A stretch of 64,000 nucleotides of DNA from Lactifluus volemus (GCA_022376515.1 WTXI01000005.1:868001-932000); one strand, 5' to 3'. Shown: positions 47,737-61,000, counted from the stretch's first letter. Translations and numbers: made by a program. The notes: generated by a model from the sequence alone, not told the origin.

Positions 47737-48671
47737 CAGTGTTTGGGCACTCCTTGACACGGTACCACTCCTTGACACAGCAAGCTTTATCACTCTCAAC
47801 TCTTGTCCATTCACTTAACTTGACTGACAAAAGTTAATCTGTCATGTCTACTCTATATATACCACAATTTTCAAAAATTTCGAACAAGTTGTTAGGGCAG
47901 CATACTGGTCATTACGCCAATTACAGCACCTTTTTGATTGAACCAACTTTTAAATCACTCATGTACTCTGATAGATTACAGTGGTTCTAAAAATTAGACA
48001 TGAAGTGTGCCGACATTGGCAACAATTGGTGTCATGAAAAATCAGACAAAACAGATGGCTTGATGAGTGTGAGTCTGCGTGAAATTGTGTGAAAGCCCGA
48101 TCCGATCGACCTCGCATCCAGTACTGTATCACTTTGGATTGACAGCTAGCTGATTAGCGGTTGTGGGAACGTAGATAACTAGAAGTGCCGACGATGTCGA
48201 CAAGGACCTTGCTTGTATGGAGGGGAACATCTATTAAAGAAATGTACGGTGCAAGAACATGTGATAATCACCAAGGTCAATATCAAAAACAAAGCAACGT
48301 GCGGTCACCTGACTGCACAAATTAGTCTAAGTTACGCCACCAACAGAAGCGATTTCAAATATCGGAAAAGATCCGATCCAATCATGAACCAGAATCTAGC
48401 AAGGCACACCAATAGCAAAGCCGGATTTTGAAAGGCACGGTCGAATTATGACCGCACTGAATACCTTGCAAGCAAGGTAACGGGTGTCACATGGGTGTCA
48501 CATGTGTCAAGGACTGGATTTCGTGGCAAATCACAAATCAATGTCATTTGTTGTATTAAACATCTTGGCTTGAAATTTGTAGATATAGGCTTTCGATACC
48601 ACTTAATAATCATACCAACTCAGAATTGCCTAAGTTTTGGCATGGGGACAACAAGGAGTGCCCAAACACTG
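47737..48671. mobile_element. MITE with 20-bp terminal inverted repeats and TA target duplication (Tc1/mariner-like)
   Basis: CAGTGTTTGGGCACTCCTTG at 47737-47756 is the exact reverse complement of 48652-48671, and both ends are flanked by TA (47735-47736 and 48672-48673). The 935-bp interior is AT-rich and has no transposase; its longest ORF is 72 codons. A CAGT terminus plus a TA target is characteristic of the Tc1/mariner-pogo group. Near the left end CACTCCTTGACAC is tandemly repeated. It sits between the end of NLR-1 and the leader of NLR-2. Confidence 0.75.
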
Positions 48672-48760
48672 TAACCATGTTGTGGTATGACTCAGGCACT
48701 CCTCACTCAGCCGAGTGCCATTCGTACCCTCTGAACGAACAAAAATTCTTTGCCGTCATT

Positions 48761-51700
48761 ATGTCCCAGACTCAACCCATCGCTTTATGTTCCTCCTCAA
48801 AGTTCCAAACTTTTTCAATATCACATTGAAGGAGTACGAGAAGAAGACTAAGAAAGACCTTCTCGCCCATCCACTCGCTGCCCCAATTACAAAACTGCTC
48901 CTCCACCACCGCCATTCTCGCCATTCTTCAAGACCAAGTGCCAGTGCAACACTACGACAAGCGCCGGGGCGATGATGAGGCATTGACAAAGTGGTTGAAT
49001 CCGACCGTAAACGTTCTTAACGCCTTTTCGGTCACTCTCGGCGAAAGCGTTGATCTAGTAGTGAACTTCTAGCCACCATTCCTCTTTGATACCTACTCTG
49101 ATGTCTATCATGTAGGCATTCTCTCCAGAAAGAGTAATTTTTGTTGTATTGGCGTTCTCTTCTTGGTGAGCTCCACACACCATCCCTTTGTGAGGGTCAT
49201 TGTGACACATGGTTCCGCTAGGCGGCTAAGGATGCGGATGCGAGTCAACGTGTGCTCATTGATCTGTTCGAGCGCATAGAAAAGTTCTTTAAACGGCTCG
49301 AGTGTTATACTGAAATACGACCAACTGAGGCGATGACCGAAACCATTGTTAAAATCATGGTTGAATTGCTCTCTATTCTTGCCACTTCGACGAAGGAGGT
49401 CGAAGAAAGTGGGGCGAGTGAGCCTAATTGACCGGCGAAATGTGACTACTAACTGATATTTACTTAGAAATAAGTTTGAAGAAGCTAGTGGGGAGGAATG
49501 GCGAAGACGCGCTGAAGAGGCTAGACCAGCTTACTCAGGACGGCGTTCGGATGGCGATAGCGGAAAACCTGAAGGTCACACAGGAGATTGAGGCCAAAGT
49601 GAATGATGGTGCGCAAATCGATTTGATTTTCTTCATCGACTCTCTTCTGAACGGCACACGTCACTAGACAACAAGGAGGACAAAGAAATCATGGAACAAG
49701 TGAAGCGTGTCCGTTCAGAGACTCAAATATGTGCTTATAGGGAAACAATTACGACAGGATCTTCGGACGTGGCTGTCTCCACCGGATCCCTCAACCAATC
49801 ACAATCTTGCTCGCAGATCTCATTATGAGGGAACGGCAACATGGTTCTTCCAAGGAAGTATCTTCGAAGAATGGAAGTCCATCCCTGCCTTATTGTGGAT
49901 ACATGGGAGGCGTATGTCGTTCCTTTCTCCCTATCACTGCGCATCTTATCATTTCTTGTCCTACAGCTGGCTCTGGAAAGAGTATCATGTGGTCTGTCGT
50001 TTCTTTAGCCATTTCTAAGTTACTTAGACTGACGATGTCGATCAGCTCTGGAGTGATCGAACAAATCAGGACTCTGTGTGACGCGGGATTAGCTTCTATG
50101 GGCTATTTTTATTCGACTTCCGAGACGAAGATAAGAAGAATCACAGGAACCTCCTCCTCTCCCTTCTCCTTCAGCTCTCTGCACAGTCTGAAATTTGTTG
50201 CGACATACTGTCCCGCCTCCATACCGCTCACAATGGTGGCAGAAAGACTCCCAGCGATGGTGCCTTGACCAAATGCTTGAAACAGATGCTCTCATTCACC
50301 TCTCTACGTCCCATTTACCTTGTGATGGACGCACTCGATGAGTGTCCAAACAACCTGGGTCTTCCATCTCCACGGGAACAGGTCCTTGAGCTTGTAAAGG
50401 ACCTTGTTGACCTACATCTCCCAAATCTACATATCTGTGTCACCAGTCGACCCGAGGCCGACATACGGGCGATGTTTGAATCGCCTACATCCCTCCGTGT
50501 CTCGCTTCACGAGCAAAGTGGCCAAAAGGAGGCTATATCAGCTCTGTCGTTTATTCAGACACAAAGACGCGAAGATGGCGGGATGAAGATAAGAAGCTAG
50601 TTGTCACGACACTCTCCGAAAAGGCCAAGGGCATGTAAGTGTGTCGCTTCCGGTACCCGTGATATTGACTTATATATCGGCAGGTTTCGGTGGGTGTACT
50701 GTCAACTGGAAACCCTGCGTCACTGTCTCCCTCCGAGTGTTCGGCAGATTCTTGGGGACTTGCCTGAGACGCTGGATGAGACTTATGAGCGAGTGTTAAG
50801 GGAGATTCATAAGACGGATCAAGAACATTCCCTTCGACTTCTTCAGTGCCTGGCAGTCGCAATTCGGCCCCTTCGTGTTGAGGAGCTCGCGGAGATACTT
50901 GCAATCGACTTTGACGCACTGCGACAGAATGGGATTCCGAAGCTGAACGCAGATTGGCGATGGGAGGATCAACGCGAAGCGGTACTCTCTACCTGTTCAA
51001 GCTTGGTTGCAATTGTCGACAAAGATGGATCCGAAGCTGTTCAATTCTCACACTTTTCCGTGAAGGAATTCCTGACTTCGGAACGGCTGGCAAGGTCAAA
51101 TAGAGATATTTCACGGTATCATATTGTTCTCGAGCCTGCGCACACGGTCCTTGCGCAGGCTTGCCTTGGCGTTTTACTTCGATTGGATAATCGCGTGGAC
51201 GAAACGAACGCCCAAGATACTCCTCTTGTTGAATATGCGGCGCGATATTGGGTTGACCATGCCCGATTCGAGGACGTGTCATCAAGGATACGGGATGCGA
51301 TGGAATACTTCTTTGATGCGGACAAACCACATTGGGCAGCATGGCTCTGTGTTTACGACATGGACAAATCTTGGTTCTGGTTCGAGTACTCACATCAAAG
51401 TAGTGGGAGTCCTCTATACTACGCGTCGCTGTGCGGATTCGTCGGCCTAGTAGAACAACTGACTTCCAAGCATCCCGAGGATGTACTCGCCGAGGGTGGT
51501 CGGATGAAGACTCCGTTGGTGGCGGCATTGAATGGGAAACACCTCCAGATCGCGGAGATATTGCATCAGCGTGGGGCAGATGTCAATGTTCGGGACGACG
51601 AAGGATTGCCACCACTGTTGGCTGTATCCTGTGATGGACTTGTGGACGTTGCAGAATGGCTACTCGATCATGGTGCCGACGTCAATTCCCAAGATAATCT

Positions 51701-52106
51701 CCTCGATACCCCACTACAGCTAGCAAGCATTTGGGGCCACTTTATGTTCGTTCGGATGCTGCTCAAACGAAAAGCTGATGTCAACATGCGGGGTATGGAG
51801 GGAGGACTTGCGTTGCATGATGCATCGCATGCTTGGAACGTCCGTGATCAACTCGACATCATGCGATTATTGCTGGAGTACGGGACGGATGTGAATGCGC
51901 GGGATAATGAAGGATCAACACCGCTGCATACGTTGTTATCTAGAAGCATCAAGAAGCCTTCGGTGGAAGCTGTACGCCTGCTGCTCAAGTATGGTGCGGA
52001 TATAGATGCGAAAAACAACGACGGTGGGACCGCACTCCAATGGGCGTCTGTAAAGGGGTACGACGAGATTGTGAAATTGCTGTCAGAAGTAGGTGGAGCA
52101 AAGTGA
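48761..52106 (+). pseudogene. NLR-like STAND protein 2: Goodbye-NACHT-ankyrin, frame-broken copy
   Basis: Paralogue of NLR-1 with the same exon order, starting MSQTQPIALCSSS. Relative to copies 1 and 3 it has: minus one base in exon 1 (TTTTTCAATATC near 48810, giving a stop), plus one base near 48893, minus one near 49143 in exon 2, minus one near 50112 (TTATTCGAC against TTATTTCGAC), and a net 10-base deletion near 50531 (QKEAISALS replaces QREDIIDYISS). Some one-base events could be sequence error, but the 10-base deletion is real. The NACHT Walker A (GSGKSIM) and Walker B (YLVMDALDECPNN) are still readable. The 3' half, from FRWVYCQLETL to seven or so ankyrin repeats ending at 52106, is one open frame (from 50601 if a start within it were used), so a truncated ankyrin product is possible. 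Confidence 0.8.
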
Positions 52107-52839
52107 TCGTTGGGCATGAGAATGTTTTTTACTTCATTGTATTAACACTGTACCTGATAATACACGGATATATGAGGATATAGTAGTGCCAATACAAACT
52201 GTTGACTCGGAAAGCAACCCCAAACGACCCAAACAACTGTCATTTTGTTCCGAGTCAGACGCAACACTTAATATGTTCCAGCGATACTTAGAAGCCGACG
52301 CCAGCCGCGTGCTCCATCCCAGTAAGTCTGGAAGCGAGATTAATCGAATGAAAGCAAAAGCGGAAACCCCTTTCTGTTTCTGACTAGATGTCACACGGAC
52401 TAACAGGACATTATGATTCAAATGCCATTTTTTGACTAGCAACTCGGAGCTGTCAGTGGTATCTCCATACCGTCATACAAGGAACAGAATCGGGGCATCC
52501 TGGCCCAAATCAAGATGAGTAGATGTCCCACCCGTTTTTGTTCATCGTGACACTGTCGCGCTGTTCATGGGCGCCACTTTTTGATTATTTGCACAGGTAC
52601 CGAGCATCGAGTATGACGGCCTTGATATCGGGCCATTGGTCAGTAGCCGGACCTACCGGTCCCAGAGCGCGACTGTCGCAAGTCGTAAGCAATTAGAAGG
52701 ATTTCGCCGAGATTAACTAATCACACCTTTCCCCAGAAACTCTGTCGAAGTCAAAGATACGTCGATGAAACGAGAGACAGGCTGAAGTCGATAATTAATA
52801 GCCACCGAGGGGATGGTCGTTCTGTACAGTCGAGTTACG
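52107..52839. other. NLR-2 3' flank, no recognised gene
   Basis: A 65-codon ORF at 52186-52383 has no family features. A short stretch near 52600-52680 looks codon-like on both strands but cannot be assigned. Confidence 0.4.
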
Positions 52840-54548
52840 TGCGAGGATTTTCAGCCTCAGGCGTGTTGAGAGCCCCAGTGATGATGTATAGTACGCGCCC
52901 AAACCAATAGCACTGGATCCAATCTCACTTCCCCGATAGCGCACTACTATGCTTCTTCCGCGAGTCTTGTACACACGCTGCGCGTGCATTATCGGGAGAG
53001 AGCTTCCCCGGCGCGCGTGTGCCGGAAGTTCGCGTCCTGGGCGCCAATAGCATGCCCAATGGTACCTGAAGATTGTGCAAGGCGGAGAGTAATTTAGTTC
53101 GGGATGCCCCTGAGCATTTCAACCCTTTCGCGCATGGCCCCGACGACGCCGACCCGGGACACAGAGCGCGCAGTGCGAGATGAGCCCCTGGTGTGGAGAT
53201 GTTGTAACATATGGCGCCTTGGTATTTGTGAGGACCTAGATGAGTAGCAGTTGTGAGAGAGCTATGCTGAGAAAAGAAAAGCGTAACGTACCAGATTCCT
53301 GCGAACCCAAAGCCTTTGCACAGCGTCTCCATCGTATTTATAAGCGTTACGGAGCTGCAACCTGGTTCGGAGAGGTCGATGCAAGCCTCGTCTACGACCA
53401 CAATACCTTCATAGTCAAGTTTTTCCCGAAGAGATGCCAGAGACGACCGATGGGGTTTCCGGGAGAACAGAAGAATATGGGTTTAATGGATGGATCGGCA
53501 TCGATAGCCTTCTGTTATCTGTGGGATGCCTCAATTGAAGAAGATTTTTTTTTTTTTTTTTTGAATTGGAATTTATTGTCCCTGCTACAAGCAACAAGAC
53601 ATAGCCTACAAGACAAGTAACGACACGAGGAAGATACCGTAAGAGACATAATACAGGGGAGGCGTCGACGAAGGTGATATGGTAAGGAGTACATATGGAG
53701 GCGAGCGAGGCAGAGGAGACATAAAAGGACTTACATCAGCCGCTGTCCAACGGCGTCATTCAAGGGGGGTCTGGTCTGGGAGGCAGGGGGCGGAGGGTGG
53801 CTTGTGTGAGGAAAGTGAACTGGGCTAGGTTGCGGCCGCCGAGTTCAGTGGAGAAGATAGAGGCGGAGGAGTAGTGAGAAATGGTGGACGACCGCTGTTC
53901 AGAGTAGAGGGGGCAATCGAAGAGGATGTGTGATAGGGTGGTGCGGCGAGTAATCCCCGGGCTGAGAGGCGGTGAAGAGAGATCCACGTAATTGCAGGGG
54001 CAGCAAGTGTTGTCCCCGGCATCGGGCCGGAAGCGGTCACTGTAGTCCGCGATGAAGCCGTGACGGGAGAGGAGTTGGAGGCCGTTAGAGAAGAGGGCGC
54101 GGTTGTTGTGGGACAGAAGAAGATTTTACCTGTGGCGTAAGACATACCTCATCCACGCGCAGAGATGCGACATTTTTCTCCTCCTTCATCGCTTTCCGCG
54201 AGCACGCCAACGTCAACGACTCGCGCGCATACCACACACATGCCGTATGTGGGCGGAGTAGTGAGGATGCTCTCACGTCCTGGCGGAATGCAGACGCGTA
54301 TGAACAGGTCGATGACCTCGTCGGAATCGACGGCGAGGAAGACATGGTCCAGACAAGGTGGGCCACGCAATTCCGCTTTGCGGCTCTTTATGTTGGCGTA
54401 AGAGGGATCTCGATATTAAGGTCGTTAGATAGAGTGACCGAGGGCATTCTCCGCGTCATTCGCGTCGCGTCTAGCAGGATGACAACGATATGGGTGGAGA
54501 GCAGGAATGTTTGGTCAAATGACGCGCTCAATGTCGAAATCATGGCAT
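52840..54548 (-). pseudogene. histidinol-phosphate aminotransferase pseudogene, interrupted by a LINE
   Basis: Almost the whole protein can be followed across several frames, read from 54548 downward: FDIERVI then a TGA where the family has Arg, PNIPALHPYR, ENALGHSI, RDPSYANIKSRKAELRG, VFLAVDSDEVIDLFIRV, ILTTPPTYGMCVVCARV; then a truncated LINE (53549-54115); then AIDADPSIKPIFFCSPGNPI, LREKLDYEGIVVVDEACIDL, SEPGCSSVTLIN, LCKGFGFAGI, STPGAHLALRAL, SRTKLLSALHNLQ, and AQRVYKT...IVVRYRGSEIGS. The order matches HisC/His5, which makes L-histidinol phosphate from imidazole-acetol phosphate with PLP. At least five frame breaks and an internal stop make it non-functional. The catalytic lysine region (normally MQTLSKGFGLAG) is reduced to LCKGFGFAG. 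It is presumably a duplicate, with a working copy elsewhere. Confidence 0.8.
53549..54115 (-). mobile_element. 5'-truncated LINE (second family) with target duplication
   Basis: Minus orientation: the T-run 53545-53562 is the 3' poly(A). The last 115 or so codons of ORF2 remain (ALFSNGLQLLSRHGFIADYS; C-P-C...TLSHILFDCPLYSEQRS; QATLRPLPPRPDPP then stop near 53760), including the terminal CxC...HxxxxC zinc-like motif of fungal LINEs. A 12-bp duplication GAAGAAGATTTT flanks it (53537-53548 and 54116-54127); the last Ts overlap the poly(A). Its protein end differs from the complete LINE at 55363, so it belongs to a different family. It is inserted in the his pseudogene. Confidence 0.75.
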
Positions 54549-55052
54549 TCGCTGGATGTATTGGAGCCGAGGGGGGGGCTAAACCAAGGACAGTTGTCTC
54601 TTCAGCGACAGGTTCAAGTTGGCACCTTCAACCATTCTTGGTTGGGGTTCTAGAAAAATCAATTCTCTGACGCCATGCGGTGGTGTATAAAGAAGGGCGT
54701 GGTAAATGTACTGGGTGTTGTGATTGTAGAACATCTATCGTTTCCGGGTGTCCGAACCTCCAATTGAAAAGTCACCACTTTTCGGTCCGTGGAATACCTG
54801 ATCAACCGGGATGGATCTCGCACGAGCCGTGAAATATCCTCTAAATTCGACAACGGGGTCATCCTATATCTGTACTGCACGTCCGAGTCTACGCTTGGCC
54901 GCAAGTTACATGGCTGGGCGATGCCCATTTGTACTTATCTGGGCGCAATCATTTCATCAACCTGGCACGAGGCCCCATCATCAGCCAGACCCTTTCACTC
55001 ACCGACGGTCATTTGTACCCTCTGAACGAACAAAATCTACTCCGCTACCATC
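54549..55052. other. NLR-3 upstream region
   Basis: No gene. The final 35 bp share CTCTGAACGAACAAAATCT with the leaders of the other two NLR copies. Confidence 0.5.
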
Positions 55053-58000
55053 ATGCCACAGACCCAGCCCACCGCTTCACGTTCTTCATCAAACTTCCAA
55101 TCTCTGTTCAATGCTGCCTTGAAGGAGTACGAGAAGAAGACTAAGAAAGATCTTCTCGCCCATCCTCTCGCAGAACAACTACAAAGCTGTTATTCCACAA
55201 CCGCTATTCTCACCATTCTTCAAGACCAAGTCCAGCAATTCGATCAGCATCGGCGTGGCGATGAGAGGCTAACAAAGTGGTTGAATCCGACTGTAAACGT
55301 TCTTTATGCCTTTTCTGCCGCTCTCAGTGAAGGCGTTGGTCTGGTAAACTTCTGGTGACTATTTTTTTTTTTTTTTTTTTTTTTTTGAATCCGCATTTAT
55401 ATAGCGCAATATGTTCATCACAACAAAGACGCGCTCGACTGCTACATGGAACAATCTAGGTATAGGGTAAGGTGGAGTGACTTTAATATGGAAATTGGTG
55501 TGGGGGGTGTGCGTGTGTATCGGAAGTGTGGCTCGGGCAGCGTGCCCTGTATGGCTAGCCGTGGTCTTCTGGTGGTGGGTCTCTTCTCCGAGGCCTGACG
55601 CAGGCTTGTGTCTCCTCTATAAATTTCGCCAGGGCCTCCCCTCCTGCCTTCGTCCCGAAAATGATATTAGGGGACAACATCTGGGAAGCCGGGCGCAGGT
55701 GGCGTTCACGGGCAGCGCGAAAAAGCGCGCAGTGGAAAATTACGTGTGAGGGAGTCTGGAGGGGCTCGTGGCCGCACTGGCATCCGTGGGGATCCGGGGC
55801 GCGAGGGCGGTGGCGTGCGCTGTATTCACCTGTGAAGGCGTGTTCAGTAAGGAGCCGAATGGCAGTGCAGAAGACTGGCCGGGAGGAGGTGGCAATCCCT
55901 TGCACAAAGTCAGGTGGGTCACCCGATGGTGGGTGGTGGAGAGCCCGGTAGGCCGGGTTAGTGCGGGGGTCGTCATGCCAAATTTGCTCCCAGCCAGCAA
56001 AGGCTTCCTGGCGGGAAATAACTCGAAGGGCCTCAATGGTGGGAGCGGTAATGAGGAGGTCTGGGGCGGCGTGGGCTGCCTCATCAGTAGCGATGTTTTG
56101 CAGACGTTCGAGAGGTAGGAAGGAGGCAGTGCCTGGTAACCAGCGGATGGCGCAGGTGGAGGCGGGGTGTGTGGCGAGGAGGTCGGAGATAGTGTCGCAT
56201 ATCGCCTTGCAAGCTTCGGCGTTGTCGTGGCGGTCCGTGACCTGGCAATAGGGAAGAACGATGTGGTCAGCCGTGAGAATTGAGACTGAGGGAGAAGGGG
56301 AGTCTGCTAGGAGGTCCCTAGCGAGGTCCGCTGCGTCCGCTACTGCATGGAAGGCCGCATCTCTGGCGGATGCATTTTGGCCTAGAACGGTAACCCGATG
56401 GCCCACCTCCTGGCCGCGTCGGAAGGCGACGCAGGCTGCCGTCCACATGGGGTGTGTCCGTGTTGGGTTGGGGCCGAGGGCTCTGCAGTAGATCAGGACT
56501 TTGTCAGACTTGTCGTAGTGGGTGTTGACAATGGAGCTAATGAGCTTTTTCCGCTCATCCCCTTTGCATACGAGTTGAGACACCGTGAACCGAGCTGGGG
56601 GGGGCTGGCACCGCCTCCAAGGGGGGTGATTGAAGTCGGGGGGTCTCCGGCTGTCGGCCGGGACGCGCTTAATAAGGCGGCGTACACACGAGACGGGGGG
56701 GTGAGCGAGCGGAGGGTACGGGAGAGGAATCCCGCTGCCTTGAGCTGAGCACCAAGGGTTACCCAGCCTTTGAAGGACCGGAGAGCTGGTGGGGAGCGTA
56801 AGCAGACGGATGGCCGCCTGCTTTGCGAGTTTCTCGATGCGGAGTTGGATTGGGAGGATCGCTGAGAGTTGGTGCAGGGGTTCGCGGGGTGAGCTCTGGA
56901 AGGCGCCCATAATGACGACGATCGCTGAGTTCTGCACCACTTGGAGGGTCCTGATGTGCCGTTTCTGGCCACGGAACCAGACGGGGGCCCCATACGTAAG
57001 GGCGGGGATGCAAATGGCGTTGTAAGCCCGGCGCCAGCTGCCGTGGTCCAAGCCTCTCACTGAGTTTCCTAAGAGTTGGAGCGCCTTGATGGTGCTCTTT
57101 GTCCTGGAGACGACAACTGAGATGTGCTTGTCCCATGACAGTCTATGATCAAAGTGAAAGCCAAGGTATCGGACGTGGTCTGAGGACTTAACTGCATAAT
57201 AGGTGGAAAGTTCCAGCTGGGGCAGGAAGATGGTGTCCGGCCGGATGCCGTGCAAGTTCGGGTTGGGCCGTCGCCTTGAGAAGAAGAGGACCTCCGTCTT
57301 CTCCGGCTCGATGGTGAGTCCAGCCGTCCTGCACCACTCGTGGCACTTGGTGTAGTAAGAGCGCAATCTGGAGGCGAGAACGCCATATGAAGGGGCGCGT
57401 GCAAAGATGTTCCCGTCGTCGACATACATGAGAAACGTCGCGTCTTCCCAGTGTTTCGCAAGGTGGAGGAGGGGGGAGGCATAGATGATTGACAAGATAG
57501 GGGAGATCGGTGAGCCCTGCAGGGTGCCCAGCTCCAGACCAAAGTTATCTGAGGTGTAGTTGTTAAATCGCAGATGGACTGTTCTATCACTGAGGAAAGA
57601 GGCAATCCACCTGTAGATCTCAGCTGGGAAGCCCAGAGACTGGACTAGGGCTACTAGTCTAGCATGGTTGACATTGTCGAAGAAGCCCTGGATGTCGAAG
57701 AGGAGGGTGCCGCAGACACTCCCAAGGGCATGGGCCGTCTCAATGTCGTGGGTCAGACAGAGGCCTGCATCTGAGGTGGAGGAGTGAGGTCTGGCCCCAA
57801 ATTGGGTGGACGGAATTAGACTCAGCGCTGAGATGTCAAAGGAGATGCGTTTTGCTACCACTTTCTCAAGTAGTTTGCCTATGCACTCCAAGAGGGCCAC
57901 AGGGCGGTAGCACTTGGGGAGGGTGTAATCTTCCTTGCCAGGCTTGGGGACCACTGCGATGGCCGCGGTTTTCCAGGCCTTTGGGTGGTGCCCTTGGCAC

Positions 58001-61000
58001 AGGCAGGCGTCAAAGATGGCCCGAAAGAGGTCAGGTTGGGCTGCGAAGGCCCACTTGACCAGTTTGTAGTTGTGTCCAGAGGGGCCCGGAGCTGACTTGT
58101 TGCTAGTCGGGCACAGGGCATCAGCAATCTCGGACGTGGTGATCGGGGCGTAGGGTCTCGGGACGGCGGCTGGGGGGTCGTCTGCGAACACCTCCGGAAC
58201 TGGTTGGGGCTGGGAGTTGAAGAAGCGGGTTCTGAGGGCCTCGGCCATGGCTCCAGGGTCGTCAGAGAGACCTGTTGGAGTGGCAAGGGCAGGGATAAGA
58301 CGTTGTCTGCGGCCCAGGCGCCACTTCGCAGCGGTCCACAAACGTTCCGGGGTGGCATTGTGCAGGAATTCGTTGGCCCAGCGGCGCTTGGCTGCCTGGA
58401 CCTCCTTGGTGAGGGTTTTGAGGGTGGCTTTGCGGGAGTCTGGGGTGGACGCCTCACGGACCGCGGTTGCGGCCAGCGAGCACGCCTCATCCCACCATGC
58501 CGCGGCCCTCGGGGAGAAGTGCTTGCGTTTCTCGAACACCACCTGGGAGGTCCTTTCGATGTCCTGTGAGAGGAGGTCAGCCGCGATGTCAATCAGGGCA
58601 GGGGACGATAGTGGGTGGGGGGCCAAGTGGCAGTTATCCTTAAAAAACCTGATCCAGTTGTCCTTGGCTTCATCATCAATGAGGTACGAGGTGCGTCGGG
58701 GGCCAAGCTCAATGGCTGAGGCAAGGAGGTGGTGGTACAAGACCCCCAAGCCGGCATGGTCGGAGCCAATTGAAGCTGCGAAGTCGATGACGGGGGCATC
58801 AAAGAGATCATCCAAAGTGGCTGCGGCATTGGTCCAAACAAGGTCGATGGTCGTGTCCCGCTGGTTGCCCTCGCCCCGTCGTGTGGGGACGCCTGGGGGG
58901 TTGGTGAGGGCAAGAGTTTGGCCTAGGGCCCACTCTTCGAGCTCGAGTGCCCAGCGAGAGGGGCGGATACCTGGTGGGGACCAGGCGTGTGCGTGTGTGT
59001 TGAAGTCCCCCCCGACAACTGTGGGAGTGCGGGGGTCCAGGTCAAGGTTCAGGATGTTCCTGAGGGAGGAAGGGTGGTCAGTGTCATGGTAGACATTGAC
59101 AACTCGAAAAGAGCTGGAGCCCAAATGGACATCCAGGGTGAGAAGATGGTGATTCGATGCCAGATCAAATCTGTTCGTGACGTTGAAGTGGGAGGAGGCA
59201 ATGCGGCGGTACGCCATGACTTTACAGCGTACGCCTTGGGTGGTCCTTGGGTAGATACAATCCCACTTGGGGTTGGCTACCCCGCCCAAGACGTCTACCC
59301 CGTCAGGGTTAACATCCGAGCGTGCCGTGCTAATCTTATCAAACCACGGCTCTTGGACAAGAATGATGTCTGCGTCTGAGTTGGTGTTAAGGAGCGTGTG
59401 TGTTGCGGCGTTGCGGCGGCGCATGTTAACGAACAGAAGATTGACTTGCGCCATTAAGGGGGGGGGTGGACTCGACGGTATCGTGTGCTGGAGTCTTGAA
59501 GGACTCGCGCATTGGGCAGGTTGTGTCCCTGGCCGAGTGGCCGTCTTGACCGCAATTGATGCATTTGACCAGGCAGTCGCAAATACCTTGGACCGCGTGA
59601 CCTGGGGCTGAGGCGCATTTGGACGGGTGCTCGACCGCTCGATGGTTTCCGCCACACAGGTGGCAAAGGATGGCATCTTTCGGGAGCGGGCAGCGGGGGG
59701 GGAGGTGGCCAAACTTGTGGCACCGCAGACATTGCATCAGAGCAGGTCTGGGCCGCCACTTTTTGAACGTGATTGCCTTCCCGAACATCGCAAGGTGAGT
59801 GCGGGCCATGGTCCGGGTGATGGAACCATCCGGGTCCAGGAAGGCGAAGGAAAAACTCGAGTGCATGCCATTGATCCGGTCCGGAGGACGAACCCAACGG
59901 GGAAGAAGGACGAAGTGGAGGTTGGTGCACAGTGGGTTGCGCTTCGTCTCCTCGAGGAGACGGGCCTCCGAGTAAACCAAGCCGGTCTCCGGGTCGAGGG
60001 CCGGGACGCCGTTAAACGTCACGCGCGACCAGCCCGAGCACGGAGTCAGGATTGCCCCGGGGAAGGGTTGGGTGAGGGTGGCTGATACCTCCAGGAGGGC
60101 CTGGAAAGAGACCGAGCCTGCGAAGGTGAAAACAAAATTGTGTGAATATGAGGCCCAGCGGCCAGATAAAAGGATAAGGGGGGACTTAGCCGCTTTCAGA
60201 CTGGAGCAGACCTGGCGAGTGATCTCCGTTGGGTCCCGCCGTGACATGGTCCTCACGGGCTGGGTCCCAGGGGCATCACGAGCCATCTGGACTGTCACAT
60301 CGGTGCGAAGCGTGGCAGGGTCGACCGCAGGATTGGTTGGGGCCGGCGCCGTCTTTTCTGGTGCCGTTTTCTTGCCCTTGCCCTTACCTTTGCGGGAGAC
60401 CGGGTGCCACTCTTCCTGCGCCGGGGTCGTGAGCGGGGGTCGAGGGGGGAGGGCCGCAGCGTGGGGTGCCGGGAAAGGGTTGGGTGCGGGGGTTGGCAAG
60501 GAGGGTGGGGTCGCAGCGCTACTCCTGGTGGGGCCTGGGGGCCCGGGGACCGAAGGCGGCGGTGCGGCGGGTGCCAAAGGCGCAGTTGGGTTCTCCAGCT
60601 GGCTTAAGCGGGCAAGAACGAGCTTGAGGGTTGCCTGGATCTCCGTCATTGGGTCCGCGGGGGGCATGGGCGGGGAGCGAGGAGCAAACGGTTCGAGGGG
60701 GAGAGCAGGGGTCGGGGCCGGCCTCGGCGGGGGTGTCGAGGGCATGGGCCTGGACGAGGGTGCAGGTGCACGTGGTTCCGGGTTTTTGGTGACCGGTTCG
60801 TTCTGAGGGTCGGGGGTCTGAAGGGAGGGGGAGCCCGCGCTTGGGCTGAAGGGGGCGGCCGTGGGTGCGACGAGGCCGGCATGGGGGTCCGTTTGGGAAC
60901 CCTTGTCTGCGGCGTTGCAAGTGGGGTCCGCTTGGGAGCACTTGTCAGCGATGTTGCAGGCGGCTGCGAATTTGTTCGCCTTGTAGGCCGCGACCTCCTG

